From Arthrobacter_J sp038199985 (lineage in GTDB: Bacteria; Actinomycetota; Actinomycetes; Actinomycetales; Micrococcaceae), in assembly GCA_038199985.1 (NCBI GenBank), contig JBBPYK010000091.1:53295-117294 (forward strand): a DNA stretch of 64,000 bases, in the 5' to 3' direction. The position numbers were made by a program, and so were the translations under genes. Within the stretch, counting starts at the first letter, position 1. Every line of letters begins with the position of its first letter. Of the stretch, positions 40,018 through 48,335 are shown in pieces. The notes under the pieces are model-generated. The model ran no database searches. It was not told where the DNA came from and worked only from the letters and a program-made list of their open reading frames with translations.

Positions 40018-41523
40018 CTATCCGACTTCCGGTTTGAGGAGGGGAAAGAGAATACTCTCCCGAATTCCTGCTTGTGTAAACAGCATGACAAGGCGGTCTA
40101 TTCCGAGGCCAATTCCACCCATCGGCGGCGCACCGTGCTCCAGTGCGCGCAGGAAATCTTCGTCCAACTGCATTGCTTCGTCGTCCCCCGCCGCTGCCAT
40201 GAGCGACTGGCGCGTGAGGCGCTCCCTTTGAATCACGGGGTCGATGAGCTCGCTGAAAGCCGTGCCCCGCTCCATACCGCCGATAATTAGGTCCCACGCT
40301 TCGATGAGGTCGGGCTTGTCACGGTGCGGGCGCGCCAGCGGTTGAGCCAGCGGCGGGTAATCGTAGACAAATGTAGGCTGAATCAGCGTTGGCTCAACTA
40401 TTTCGCTGAATAGTTCCATCACCAGTTTTTCGGCGCCCCACTCAGCGGAAATACTCACGTCATGCTTCGCTGCAATCTCGCGCAGACGTTCGGCGCTGGT
40501 CTGAGGAGTTATTTCTTCGCCCACAGCATCTGATAGACCGGTGTGGACCGCCAACCACTTCCATTCCCCGTCGAGGTTGATGGTTCCGGCCTCGGTTTCA
40601 ATGGTTCTGGATCCCAAGAGATCGGCGCATTTAAGGATGATCTCTTTCATCCGCTCAGCCATCACGAATTGATCCGCCCACGCCTCATAACACTCGAGCA
40701 TGGTGAACTCTGGACTGTGCGAGGAGTCGACGCCTTCATTGCGGAAGATCCGACCAATTTCATAGACGCGATCTATGCCGCCGACAACCGCACGCTTCAG
40801 ATATAGCTCCAAAGCAATACGCAGAGTCATTTTCTGATCAAACGCATTAAGATGCGTTTCAAAGGGTCTGGCAGTGGCGCCGCCATGCAAGAGCTGCAAA
40901 ATGGGCGTTTCCACTTCAACATAACCGTGTGAATGGAGTGACTCACGGACAGCTCTAGTGATAGCAGCGCGTCGGTACACCATTTCGCGAGCTTCGTCCC
41001 GGACCATCAAATCAACATAGCGGCGGCGAACCCGAGTTTCATCGTTGAGTTCAGCGTGAAGAACCGGCAGGGGGCGCAGCGCTTTGGATGCCATCTGCCA
41101 GTTGTCGGCCATAATCGAGAGTTCGCCTCGACGCGACGAGATGACCTCACCATGGATGAACACATGATCCCCAAGATCCACGAGTGCCTTCCAGTCAGCG
41201 AGCGCTTCTGCACCGACTACGGCAAGGCTGAGCATGGCCTGGAGTCGCGTCCCGTTGCCCTCCTGAAGCGTGGCGAAGCACAACTTTCCAGTGTTACGAA
41301 TAAAGACAACACGACCTGTGACACCCACCATTTCATCGGTAGCCGCCTCCGGCTCGAGGCCCTCGTGTTTGTCCCGGACCTCTTTGAGCGAATGCGTCCG
41401 GGCGACGCCAACAGGGTACGCCTCGCGGCCTCCGTCGAGCAGTTTGGTGCGCTTGTCCATGCGGAAGCGCATTTGCTCGTCGAACTCGGTTGTTTCGCTG
41501 GGGGTTCCTTTATCAGTCGTCAC
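40018..41523 (-). CDS. lysS: Lysyl-tRNA synthetase (class II)
   Basis: 501 residues. N-terminal OB fold for anticodon binding (VTGRVVFIRNTGKLCFATLQ) and class II core: motif 1-type RAAITRAVRESLHSHGYVEVETP, motif 2 VYEIGRIFRNEGVDSSHSPEFTMLE, motif 3 APPMGGIGLGIDRLVMLF. Attaches lysine to tRNA-Lys, one gene for which is in this window. GTG 41523 has no ribosome site; a TTATAT sequence just upstream suggests a very short or absent leader. Confidence 0.97.
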   Translation of the reverse strand: MTTDKGTPSETTEFDEQMRFRMDKRTKLLDGGREAYPVGVARTHSLKEVRDKHEGLEPEAATDEMVGVTGRVVFIRNTGKLCFATLQEGNGTRLQAMLSLAVVGAEALADWKALVDLGDHVFIHGEVISSRRGELSIMADNWQMASKALRPLPVLHAELNDETRVRRRYVDLMVRDEAREMVYRRAAITRAVRESLHSHGYVEVETPILQLLHGGATARPFETHLNAFDQKMTLRIALELYLKRAVVGGIDRVYEIGRIFRNEGVDSSHSPEFTMLECYEAWADQFVMAERMKEIILKCADLLGSRTIETEAGTINLDGEWKWLAVHTGLSDAVGEEITPQTSAERLREIAAKHDVSISAEWGAEKLVMELFSEIVEPTLIQPTFVYDYPPLAQPLARPHRDKPDLIEAWDLIIGGMERGTAFSELIDPVIQRERLTRQSLMAAAGDDEAMQLDEDFLRALEHGAPPMGGIGLGIDRLVMLFTQAGIRESILFPLLKPEVG

Positions 41524-41583
41524 GGTATATAAGGTTACCGGCTATGTACGTCAAGGAGTGCTCTCTGCGTCGTAGGACCCCGG

Positions 41584-42468
41584 TCACGAGTCTTCGCCAC
41601 CGAGCGGAAGATTGTCGATCAGGCGTACCTTGCCTACCCGTGCTGCGATCAAGGCAAGAGCGGTACCGGTGAAGGGTGTCTCATGACAGTTGACGGCGAG
41701 CGTCTCCAAAGTGTCCGGATCCACTACCTCAAGGTAGTCAAGTTCCACCAGGTTCTGGCTGTTGACCAGCGCGACGGCGGACTCCGGGTCCAGCGGTTCA
41801 TGTGCGTCGGCGCGTGCTTCCAGAAGGCGCAGTGCCCGTGGGAGGACCAGGGCCGCCTCCTGCTGTTGGGGCGATAGGCGTCGGTTGCGGCTGGAGAGGG
41901 CCAGCCCTCCAGCGTTGCGGACAGTTGGAACCGCCATGACCTCAACAGGAAAGTTCAGGTCCCGAACCATAGCCTTGACCAGGGCTAGTTGCTGCGCGTC
42001 CTTTTGCCCAAAATAAGCGCGGTAGGCGTTGTGAGAGCTGGGCTGGGCAAGGTGAAACAGTTTGCTGACCACGGTGAGCATGCCGTTGAAGTGTCCCGGA
42101 CGCGAGGCCCCCTCGAGTCGCGTACCGAGACGACCGGCGTCGAGCCCCACCAGTGGTTGTCCCTGTGGGTACATCTCCTCCGCCGACGGGGCAAAGACCA
42201 GATCCGCGCCGCTACGGGCCAGCAGCGCGAGGTCTTCATCGAGGGTGCGCGGGTAACGCTCCAGATCCTGCGGCTCACCGAACTGCAGTGGGTTCACAAA
42301 GATGGTGACGACGACGACGTCGTTTGCTGCTCGTGCTGCCCGCACGAGTGCTTCGTGGCCCTCGTGCAGTGCACCCATGGTGGGGACGAGTCCAACAGAC
42401 GACCCCTCGTGATGCCCGATGGCTTCCTTCAGGGCTCTTCTGGTGGTGATCAGGACCGGTTCAGTCAT
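41584..42468 (-). CDS. panC: Pantothenate synthetase
   Basis: 294 residues. Joins pantoate and beta-alanine with ATP in coenzyme A synthesis. LVPTMGALHEGHEALVRAA holds the HxGH nucleotide-binding motif, VSIFVNP-type (VVTIFVNPLQFGEPQDLERYP) and ALSSRNRRLSPQQQ the KMSKS-like site. Its ATG overlaps the stop of the DUF2520 gene by 4 bases; the pairing of panC with this Rossmann/DUF2520 protein is common in actinobacteria. Confidence 0.96.
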   Translation of the reverse strand: MTEPVLITTRRALKEAIGHHEGSSVGLVPTMGALHEGHEALVRAARAANDVVVVTIFVNPLQFGEPQDLERYPRTLDEDLALLARSGADLVFAPSAEEMYPQGQPLVGLDAGRLGTRLEGASRPGHFNGMLTVVSKLFHLAQPSSHNAYRAYFGQKDAQQLALVKAMVRDLNFPVEVMAVPTVRNAGGLALSSRNRRLSPQQQEAALVLPRALRLLEARADAHEPLDPESAVALVNSQNLVELDYLEVVDPDTLETLAVNCHETPFTGTALALIAARVGKVRLIDNLPLGGEDS

Positions 42469-43370
42469 GATGATCCTGAGTTCCCACCGGAGAGTATGTC
42501 AAGAATCGCGCTGGCCTGATCGGGTTTGAGAGTTCCCCGTCCTGCGGCCCGGGCAGCCGTTGCTTTTGCCAGTTCTCGGTAGGCGTGGCGGATGTCTTCG
42601 GACTGAACGGACTCGAGAGCATCCGTGTGTGCCCGGACCGTGCCCAGGTCCCCGCGCGCTACCGGACCGGTGAGCGCGGTTTCGCCGCTGGCCAAAGCGT
42701 TCTCCAGGGAAGCACGCAGCAGCGGACCGAGAAGTCGCGACGGGTCTTCTACCCCGATGCTCCTGAGCAGTTCCGCGGACTGGGCTGTGATGGTCACCAG
42801 GTGATTCGAGGCATGAGCAAGAGCGGTGTGGTAAATGATGCGGTCCGCTTCTTCCAGGACGATCGGTTCGGCTCCCATCTCCACAACAAGTGCCTGCGCA
42901 ATCGGCAGCACCGCCGCCGGCGCGGTGACCGCGAACGTGCAATCTGGCAGGCGCGAGAGGTCCAGGCTCATTCCGGTGAACGTCATAGCCGGGTGCAACG
43001 CTAGCCCGATGACGCCCATGGCGCTGGCCGGCGCAAGGACGCCGGTGCCAAATCGTCCCGAGGTGTGGGCCACAATCTGCCCGGCCTGCCACGTTCGGGT
43101 TGCGGCGAGCCCTGATACGAGTTGTTCAAGCGCGTCATCCGGAACAGCCACCAGTACCAGTTCAGAGCGTTCCACGACGTCCGGGACGTCCAACACCGGA
43201 ACCCCTGGCAACAGATTCTCCGCGCGTTCCAGGCTGGCGTCTGATACAGCGGAAATCCCGACGACGGCGTGACCGGCTGCGCGGAGGGCGGAGCCGAGCA
43301 CGGCACCGACTTTTCCTGCTCCGATAATTCCTACGCCGAGGCGGCCCGGTTTGCGTGTCGGCTCAGTCAT
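42465..43370 (-). CDS. Rossmann-like/DUF2520 oxidoreductase
   Basis: 301 residues. N-terminal NAD(P)-binding fold (LGVGIIGAGKVGAVLGSALRAAGH) and C-terminal helical DUF2520 domain (HPAMTFTGMSLDLSRLPDCTF; AHASNHLVTITAQSAELL). The fold is like 6-phosphogluconate dehydrogenase-type reductases. In this position next to panC it is suspected to be a ketopantoate reductase-like enzyme, but that is inference. Overlaps both neighbours (8 bases with the PH gene). Confidence 0.88.
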   Translation of the reverse strand: MTEPTRKPGRLGVGIIGAGKVGAVLGSALRAAGHAVVGISAVSDASLERAENLLPGVPVLDVPDVVERSELVLVAVPDDALEQLVSGLAATRTWQAGQIVAHTSGRFGTGVLAPASAMGVIGLALHPAMTFTGMSLDLSRLPDCTFAVTAPAAVLPIAQALVVEMGAEPIVLEEADRIIYHTALAHASNHLVTITAQSAELLRSIGVEDPSRLLGPLLRASLENALASGETALTGPVARGDLGTVRAHTDALESVQSEDIRHAYRELAKATAARAAGRGTLKPDQASAILDILSGGNSGSS

Positions 43371-44844
43371 GGGTGGTCTCCTCGGATTCCGCAGCGTTTT
43401 CGTCGCTGGCGGGGCGTTCTCGCCAGCGGTCTCCTAGACTGTGCTTTCTTGCCTCGGCTGCCCTGGCTGATTGGAGGTCAAACAGTTCCACAGCCGTTCG
43501 GTTGTCCATCTGACGAACTCTCAGTGCGACAGGGCCCGGCGTGGTGTGAAGCACCAAATCCATCGCGTGGAACCTTCGGCTCAATGGTCCTCGTTCCAGT
43601 GCCATCGACTGGGTACGCTCATGTGGAACCACTGCGAGGTACCGCCACCATGCACCTGAGCGTGCCACGAGAGCCGTGCGAGTCACCACGAATCCGTTGC
43701 GCCGCCACGTCAGCGGGCTGATCCACCGGATACGACGCGGGCTGGTAGTGAAGCCGCCGCCGTCGTTCTTGCCCTCAAGGCCCGCTTGGAACAGGCCCAT
43801 CGGATCGTCCGTTCCAGGATCTGGAAGCACCAGGGCCAGCAGCTCCATGACTTCCTGCCGTGTGCCCACGGGCAGGAGCGTACTGCGACCACCGGATTCT
43901 CCGCCGGCTGCGCCGCCATAGCCAGCCACGTTGAGCGAAACCTTATACCAGCCAGTGAGTCTCCAAAGCGGCGACTGCATCACGCCTACCGCCTGAACGC
44001 GTCCGGGCGGAATGGTCTGCGTCCGGGTATCCAACAACCCGTAGCGAAGACGGATTCCATCTTCGAGGACGGAGACCCGAAAGTTGAATGAATTGCTGAA
44101 CATGTTCCAGTAACTTGCCGCTATACCAATGAGTACCGGCAGCAGGCCCGTAATCACCAGTGGTTGCTCGAACACCACGGACAACGTGATCGCGATCGCG
44201 CCGAGCAGAAGGAGGAACACCGTTGCACCGGACAAAAAGGTAGCCGCGAGCACTCGTCCTGCGGTCAGCTTGAGAATAGGATATTCGGGCTCCTCCGGCT
44301 GGCCCGGCGATTGTGGAGAGTCATCGCCACTTGCCCTACTCAGAATAGTTGACCGAAGGCTCCGAGCATCCTGCAGCTTTAAAAACGACAGCTTGACAGC
44401 AGACTCACCCGCATCCGCGACTTCGAATTTCAGCTCTGCAAGACCGAAGATCCTGGCCAATAGAGGCTGGCCCAGATCAATCGCTTGCACCCGGTCCAAG
44501 CGTGCTTGCCGCTGCTGGCGGAACAAGACACCGCTATTGACCTTTACGTGCTCGGCCGTCACCTGGTAGCGCGTGAACCGCCATGACAGATAGAAGATCA
44601 AGGCAATAACCACGACGGTCGCTGACCCGGCACCGACAATCCACCAGATGGCTTCGGACGGAATATCCTGCACGTCCCCAGTAAAAATACCTTCAACTCG
44701 ATCACGGCCGAAGACAAAGAGGACAGCGACAATAGCGAGCCATCCCCTCACCATCGGTGAGATCGGATGGACTCGGTGCCAGACGTCCTCGGAGTTCTTG
44801 GTCAATGAGGAATCAGTTGCCTGCTCCTCCGCCGGGACACTCAC
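43363..44844 (-). CDS. Multi-PH-domain membrane protein (YdbT-like)
   Basis: 493 residues with about four membrane helices (GWLAIVAVLFVFGRD; AIWWIVGAGSATVVVIALIFYL; LAATFLSGATVFLLLLGAIAI; VIGLLPVLIGIAASY-type) and three bacterial PH-like domains (YQVTAEHVKVNSGVLFRQQRQARLDRVQAIDLGQP; IRLRYGLLDTRTQTIPPGRVQAVG; FVVTRTALVARSGAWWRYLAVVP). Family PF03703; role in membrane homeostasis suspected. Works as a pair with the smaller PH protein, whose stop it overlaps by 4 bases. Confidence 0.9.
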   Translation of the reverse strand: MSVPAEEQATDSSLTKNSEDVWHRVHPISPMVRGWLAIVAVLFVFGRDRVEGIFTGDVQDIPSEAIWWIVGAGSATVVVIALIFYLSWRFTRYQVTAEHVKVNSGVLFRQQRQARLDRVQAIDLGQPLLARIFGLAELKFEVADAGESAVKLSFLKLQDARSLRSTILSRASGDDSPQSPGQPEEPEYPILKLTAGRVLAATFLSGATVFLLLLGAIAITLSVVFEQPLVITGLLPVLIGIAASYWNMFSNSFNFRVSVLEDGIRLRYGLLDTRTQTIPPGRVQAVGVMQSPLWRLTGWYKVSLNVAGYGGAAGGESGGRSTLLPVGTRQEVMELLALVLPDPGTDDPMGLFQAGLEGKNDGGGFTTSPRRIRWISPLTWRRNGFVVTRTALVARSGAWWRYLAVVPHERTQSMALERGPLSRRFHAMDLVLHTTPGPVALRVRQMDNRTAVELFDLQSARAAEARKHSLGDRWRERPASDENAAESEETTHD

Positions 44845-45353
44845 AGCCCGGCCAGCCTCGCCTCGCCGCGCGCGCTCAACTGTTCGCGCAGGCGGGCTCC
44901 CTCATCCGCGGGAAGCCCTGGGATTTCCGCGTTGGTTCCGGGCGCAGCAGTATGCAGCTTGAGAGAACAGAGCCCGAAAGCTCGTTGCACCGGGCCAACA
45001 GCAACGTCAACATACTGCATGCGGCCATACGGGACCACCATGGCGCGTTGGAAGAACAGTCCGCTGCGGATCAGCAGATCGTCGTCGCGCTCTGCGTAAC
45101 CGATGGCGCGCACCTGACGTGGTATCAGCAACCCAGTCCAAGCGGCAATGACGACCTCTAAAGCGATGAGGGACCAGATGATCCATGGGGCCAACCACGT
45201 CCATACTCCGGTCACGACGAGCACGAGCGGAACACCCAGCAGGATCAGCCAGATCACGGTGGACAGAAGCCACCCGAGCAGCCGGACCGTCAAATACTTT
45301 GGTGATACTGCAGTCCACACAACACCGTGCGGATCGATCGGCTCACTAGGCAT
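44841..45353 (-). CDS. PH-domain membrane protein (YdbS-like)
   Basis: 170 residues: two membrane helices (LGWLLSTVIWLILLGVPLVLV; WIIWSLIALEVVIAAWTGLL) followed by one PH-like domain (GYAERDDDLLIRSGLFFQRAMVVPYGRMQYVDVAVGP). Small partner of the multi-PH protein downstream. ATG 45353 has GAGGGGG at the right distance and overlaps the DUF3180 stop; upstream in-frame starts lie inside that gene. Confidence 0.9.
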   Translation of the reverse strand: MPSEPIDPHGVVWTAVSPKYLTVRLLGWLLSTVIWLILLGVPLVLVVTGVWTWLAPWIIWSLIALEVVIAAWTGLLIPRQVRAIGYAERDDDLLIRSGLFFQRAMVVPYGRMQYVDVAVGPVQRAFGLCSLKLHTAAPGTNAEIPGLPADEGARLREQLSARGEARLAGL

Positions 45354-45861
45354 ATTCCCCCTCATCACCACGCGCGGAACGCCTGTTCCTCGCATCATCT
45401 GAATCTTTCGTGAAAGCGTCGTCATCTGGCGGCAAGGTGCAGAACCGCTCCACCAGAAGACCAATGACAATCATCGCAGCACCACCGGCAACGGTGGCCA
45501 GCGAACCCCAGATTCCTCCGGTGACGCCGCGGACCTGAATCAGGGTGAACTGATCCACCAGAATTCCCAGGTGCCAGCCGAACATCAACGCACCGGTATA
45601 GGCGCACGCCTGCGCCAGGATCAGGGTGCGAGTGGCCAGAATTGGGTCCAAGGCCTTCTCGCGTTTGCCGTTACGCCAAGCACGCACTTTCAGACCTAGT
45701 CCGAGAGTGAAAACCACGATGAACGTCATGGTCAACAGCGATACAAGGTGCAGGCTGGGAGCCGGGAACCCGTAGCTGGTTGCGAGTAGATTCAATACCC
45801 ATCCGGCACCTGCCGCCACGACAGCCATGGTCGCTAACCAGCTGTACCTGATGCTGCGCAT
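45346..45861 (-). CDS. DUF3180 membrane protein
   Basis: 171 residues, four membrane helices (SWLATMAVVAAGAGWVLNLLA; LVSLLTMTFIVVFTLGLGLKV; RTLILAQACAYTGALMFGWHLG; WGSLATVAGGAAMIVIGLLVE) and an acidic tail. DUF3180 occurs next to folK in actinobacteria; function unknown. Overlaps the downstream PH gene by 8 bases and follows folK with a 5-base gap. Confidence 0.9.
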   Translation of the reverse strand: MRSIRYSWLATMAVVAAGAGWVLNLLATSYGFPAPSLHLVSLLTMTFIVVFTLGLGLKVRAWRNGKREKALDPILATRTLILAQACAYTGALMFGWHLGILVDQFTLIQVRGVTGGIWGSLATVAGGAAMIVIGLLVERFCTLPPDDDAFTKDSDDARNRRSARGDEGEYA

Positions 45862-45866
45862 GGGAG

Positions 45867-46385
45867 CTAAACCTCAGTGGATTCGTTGGAGGACGACGGC
45901 TCATAGCGCACGATCCCGTCCCGGTCCGGTGCGTGGGCGGCGAGTTCCGCCACCGAGCGCCCCAGGAGCTGTGCGTCAGGATTCATCCACCGCCACGGTT
46001 CCAGTACGAAAGCCCGTTCCGCAGCCCTCGGATGGGGAAGGGTTAGTCGCTCGTCATTGCACTGGTGATCTCCGTACACGATGATGTCCACGTCCAACGT
46101 TCTTGCGCCCCATCGTTCCTCACGTTCGCGGTGATGGCGAGCTTCGGTCTCCTGACAAAGGTCCAGGACCTCCAGTGGCGCAAGTTCTGTGACGACTTCT
46201 ATGACCATATTCAGATAATCAGGCTGCTCTGGACCGCCCACCGGCTTGGTCTGTGCCACCGGTGACAGACGGCTCAGCGTTATCCCGGCATGGTCGGCTA
46301 TGTCTCGCACAGCGGCGGCGAGTGTTTCAGCGCTATCTCCGAGGTTACTTCCAAGGGCAAGAATCACGGTTTGAGGTGTTGTCAT
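45867..46385 (-). CDS. folK: 2-amino-4-hydroxy-6-hydroxymethyldihydropteridine diphosphokinase
   Basis: 172 residues. Transfers pyrophosphate to the pterin in folate synthesis. VILALGSNLGDSAETLAAAV at the start, TKPVGGPEQPDYLN, the catalytic ERWGARTLDVDIIVYG and LTLPHPRAAERAFVLEPW. ATG overlaps the folB stop (ATGA). Confidence 0.96.
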   Translation of the reverse strand: MTTPQTVILALGSNLGDSAETLAAAVRDIADHAGITLSRLSPVAQTKPVGGPEQPDYLNMVIEVVTELAPLEVLDLCQETEARHHREREERWGARTLDVDIIVYGDHQCNDERLTLPHPRAAERAFVLEPWRWMNPDAQLLGRSVAELAAHAPDRDGIVRYEPSSSNESTEV

Positions 46386-46759
46386 GTCCGGTGCCTCGAG
46401 ATGCTCACCGAAACGTCGCCGAACGGGACCTCGATGGGCGCCTTGGGCTTGTGCACTGTCACGTCAACAGAAACTACGTCAAAGGAGGCAAGGATGTTTG
46501 AAGCAATGCGCTCGGTCAGCGTTTCAACCAAGTTGCACGGCTCCCCGGTAATGATGCTCTTCACCTGCTCAGCAAGTTCACCGTAATTGGAGGTCGCCTC
46601 AAGATCATCCGAGGCCGCAGCCGCACGAATATCAGTGTGGAGCACAACATCCACCATGAACGGCTGCCCATTGCGGCGCTCATGCTCAAAAACCCCGTGA
46701 TACCCGATGGCCTTGATCCCACTGAGGGTGATGCGATCCAGCATCGGAGGGTGCGTCAC
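46382..46759 (-). CDS. folB: Dihydroneopterin aldolase
   Basis: 125 residues. LDRITLSGIKAIGYHGVFEHE at the N-terminus (catalytic region), GQPFMVDVVLHTDI, and VETLTERIASNILASF with HKPKAPI. I chose GTG 46759, one base after the folP stop, because AAAGG in the folP 3' end is correctly spaced; ATG 46744 (MLDRITL) is the alternative but has no ribosome site. Confidence 0.94.
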   Translation of the reverse strand: MTHPPMLDRITLSGIKAIGYHGVFEHERRNGQPFMVDVVLHTDIRAAAASDDLEATSNYGELAEQVKSIITGEPCNLVETLTERIASNILASFDVVSVDVTVHKPKAPIEVPFGDVSVSISRHRT

Positions 46760-46760
46760 G

Positions 46761-47666
46761 TTAGCCTTTCCACGCGGCAGAGACCTTGACCGCATCAAGG
46801 TTCGCGGCGACGTCGTGAACGCGCACGCCCCACACACCCGCCGCAGCAGCGAGCGCGGTGGTGGCCACTGTGGCACTGTCACGTTCTTCGGGTGGGGCCG
46901 CTTTGCCCGACGTCGTCAGAAGCGTGCCCAGAAAACGTTTCCTTGACGTGCCGATCAGCAGGCGGTGGCCCAACACGTCAAAACGATCCAACGAGCGCAG
47001 CAATGCCCAATTGTGTTCCTCGGTTTTTGCAAAGCCAAGTCCTGGATCCACAATGATCTGCTCCGGCGAAACGCCGCCGCTGTACAGGCGGTCACGAAGC
47101 TCCATGATTTCGGCAAGGACGTCTTCGACGACGTCTTTGTATTCCGCGAGACCACTCATGGTGCGGGCATCCCCACGTCCGTGCATCAGAACGTACGGGA
47201 CACCTCGCTCGGCGATGAGTGCCGGCATATCTGGATCCATGTCCGTTCCGGAGACATCATTGACAATCCCTGCTCCCGCGTCCAACGCAAGCGCCGCCGT
47301 CGAAGCATGCATTGTGTCGATACTGATCAGGGCACCAGCCTTGGCGAGCGTCTTAATGACTGGAAGAACACGCTTTTGCTCTTCAACTGGGTCCACTGGA
47401 TCGGCGTTGGGACGGGTCGATTCACCGCCGACGTCGATGATGTCCGCTCCGCCATAGAACATCCGCAGTCCGGCAGCAACGGCATCGTCGGGACGGGCGA
47501 ACTTGCCCCCGTCGCTGAAGGAGTCCGGAGTCACGTTCAGAACGCCCAGCACCACTGTCCGATCCGTCGGCAGGTCCTCGAAGGTCCGTTGTTTTCTGGC
47601 GGCCCTAATCACCGGCAGCGGAGAAGTCGCGGGGCCGGTTCCAGGTGTTGCAGCGAGTGAATCCAT
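46761..47666 (-). CDS. folP: Dihydropteroate synthase
   Basis: 301 residues, TIM barrel condensing the pterin pyrophosphate with p-aminobenzoate; target of sulfonamides. LGVLNVTPDSFSDGGKF, ADIIDVGGESTRPNADPV, SIDTMHASTAALALDAGAGIVNDVSG, VDPGLGFAKTEEHNWALL, LIGTSRKRFLG. ATG 47666 has a GGAAGG site. The longer frame upstream overlaps folE. Confidence 0.96.
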   Translation of the reverse strand: MDSLAATPGTGPATSPLPVIRAARKQRTFEDLPTDRTVVLGVLNVTPDSFSDGGKFARPDDAVAAGLRMFYGGADIIDVGGESTRPNADPVDPVEEQKRVLPVIKTLAKAGALISIDTMHASTAALALDAGAGIVNDVSGTDMDPDMPALIAERGVPYVLMHGRGDARTMSGLAEYKDVVEDVLAEIMELRDRLYSGGVSPEQIIVDPGLGFAKTEEHNWALLRSLDRFDVLGHRLLIGTSRKRFLGTLLTTSGKAAPPEERDSATVATTALAAAAGVWGVRVHDVAANLDAVKVSAAWKG

Positions 47667-47680
47667 GGTGCCTTCCGTAT

Positions 47681-48298
47681 TTATCTTCCGAGGATCAGTG
47701 ACATTGCTTCCGCCCGGGTGGCTGGTTCGCGCAATTGACCCCTGACGGCCGAGGTAACGGTCATAGCTCCGGGTTTGCGCACGCCCCTCATAGACATGCA
47801 CAGGTGCTCACACTCAATGACGACGATGGCACCGTTGGGCCGTAGATGCTCCACGAGCGCTTCCACGATCTGTGTGGTGAGGCGTTCCTGGACCTGCGGC
47901 CGGCGGGCGAAAATCTCAACCAGCCGCGCCAGTTTACTCAGCCCGGTCACCTTACCGTCAGCGGACGGAATGTAGCCAATATGGGCGCTCCCATGGAACG
48001 GCACCAGATGATGTTCGCAGGTCGAGTAGAACGCTATGTCCTTGACCAGAACCATCTCTTCGTGCTCAATGTCGAACGTGGTTGCTAGAAGTTCTGCCGG
48101 GTCCTGATGCAGACCCGAGAAGAACTCTGCGTACGCCTTCCCCACGCGCTTGGGCGTATCGAGCAACCCGTCTCTGGTTGGGTCCTCCCCGATAGCGAGG
48201 AGAATCTCGCGGACCGCCCGCTGAATCCGAGGTTGATCCACCTTGCCAGCCGCATGTGCGATCTCGGCCGCCGCAAACTCATCATCGATGTCAGTCAC
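47681..48298 (-). CDS. folE: GTP cyclohydrolase I
   Basis: 205 residues. First enzyme of folate synthesis. TCEHHLVPFHGSAHIGYIP and VVIECEHLCMSMRGVRKP supply the zinc ligands and active site; LSKLARLVEIFARRPQVQERLT is the family signature. GTG start, 37 bases after the ftsH stop. Confidence 0.96.
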   Translation of the reverse strand: MTDIDDEFAAAEIAHAAGKVDQPRIQRAVREILLAIGEDPTRDGLLDTPKRVGKAYAEFFSGLHQDPAELLATTFDIEHEEMVLVKDIAFYSTCEHHLVPFHGSAHIGYIPSADGKVTGLSKLARLVEIFARRPQVQERLTTQIVEALVEHLRPNGAIVVIECEHLCMSMRGVRKPGAMTVTSAVRGQLREPATRAEAMSLILGR

Positions 48299-48335
48299 GA
48301 TTCAGATCCTAGCGGGCCACAGTTCGCGGCCGAGC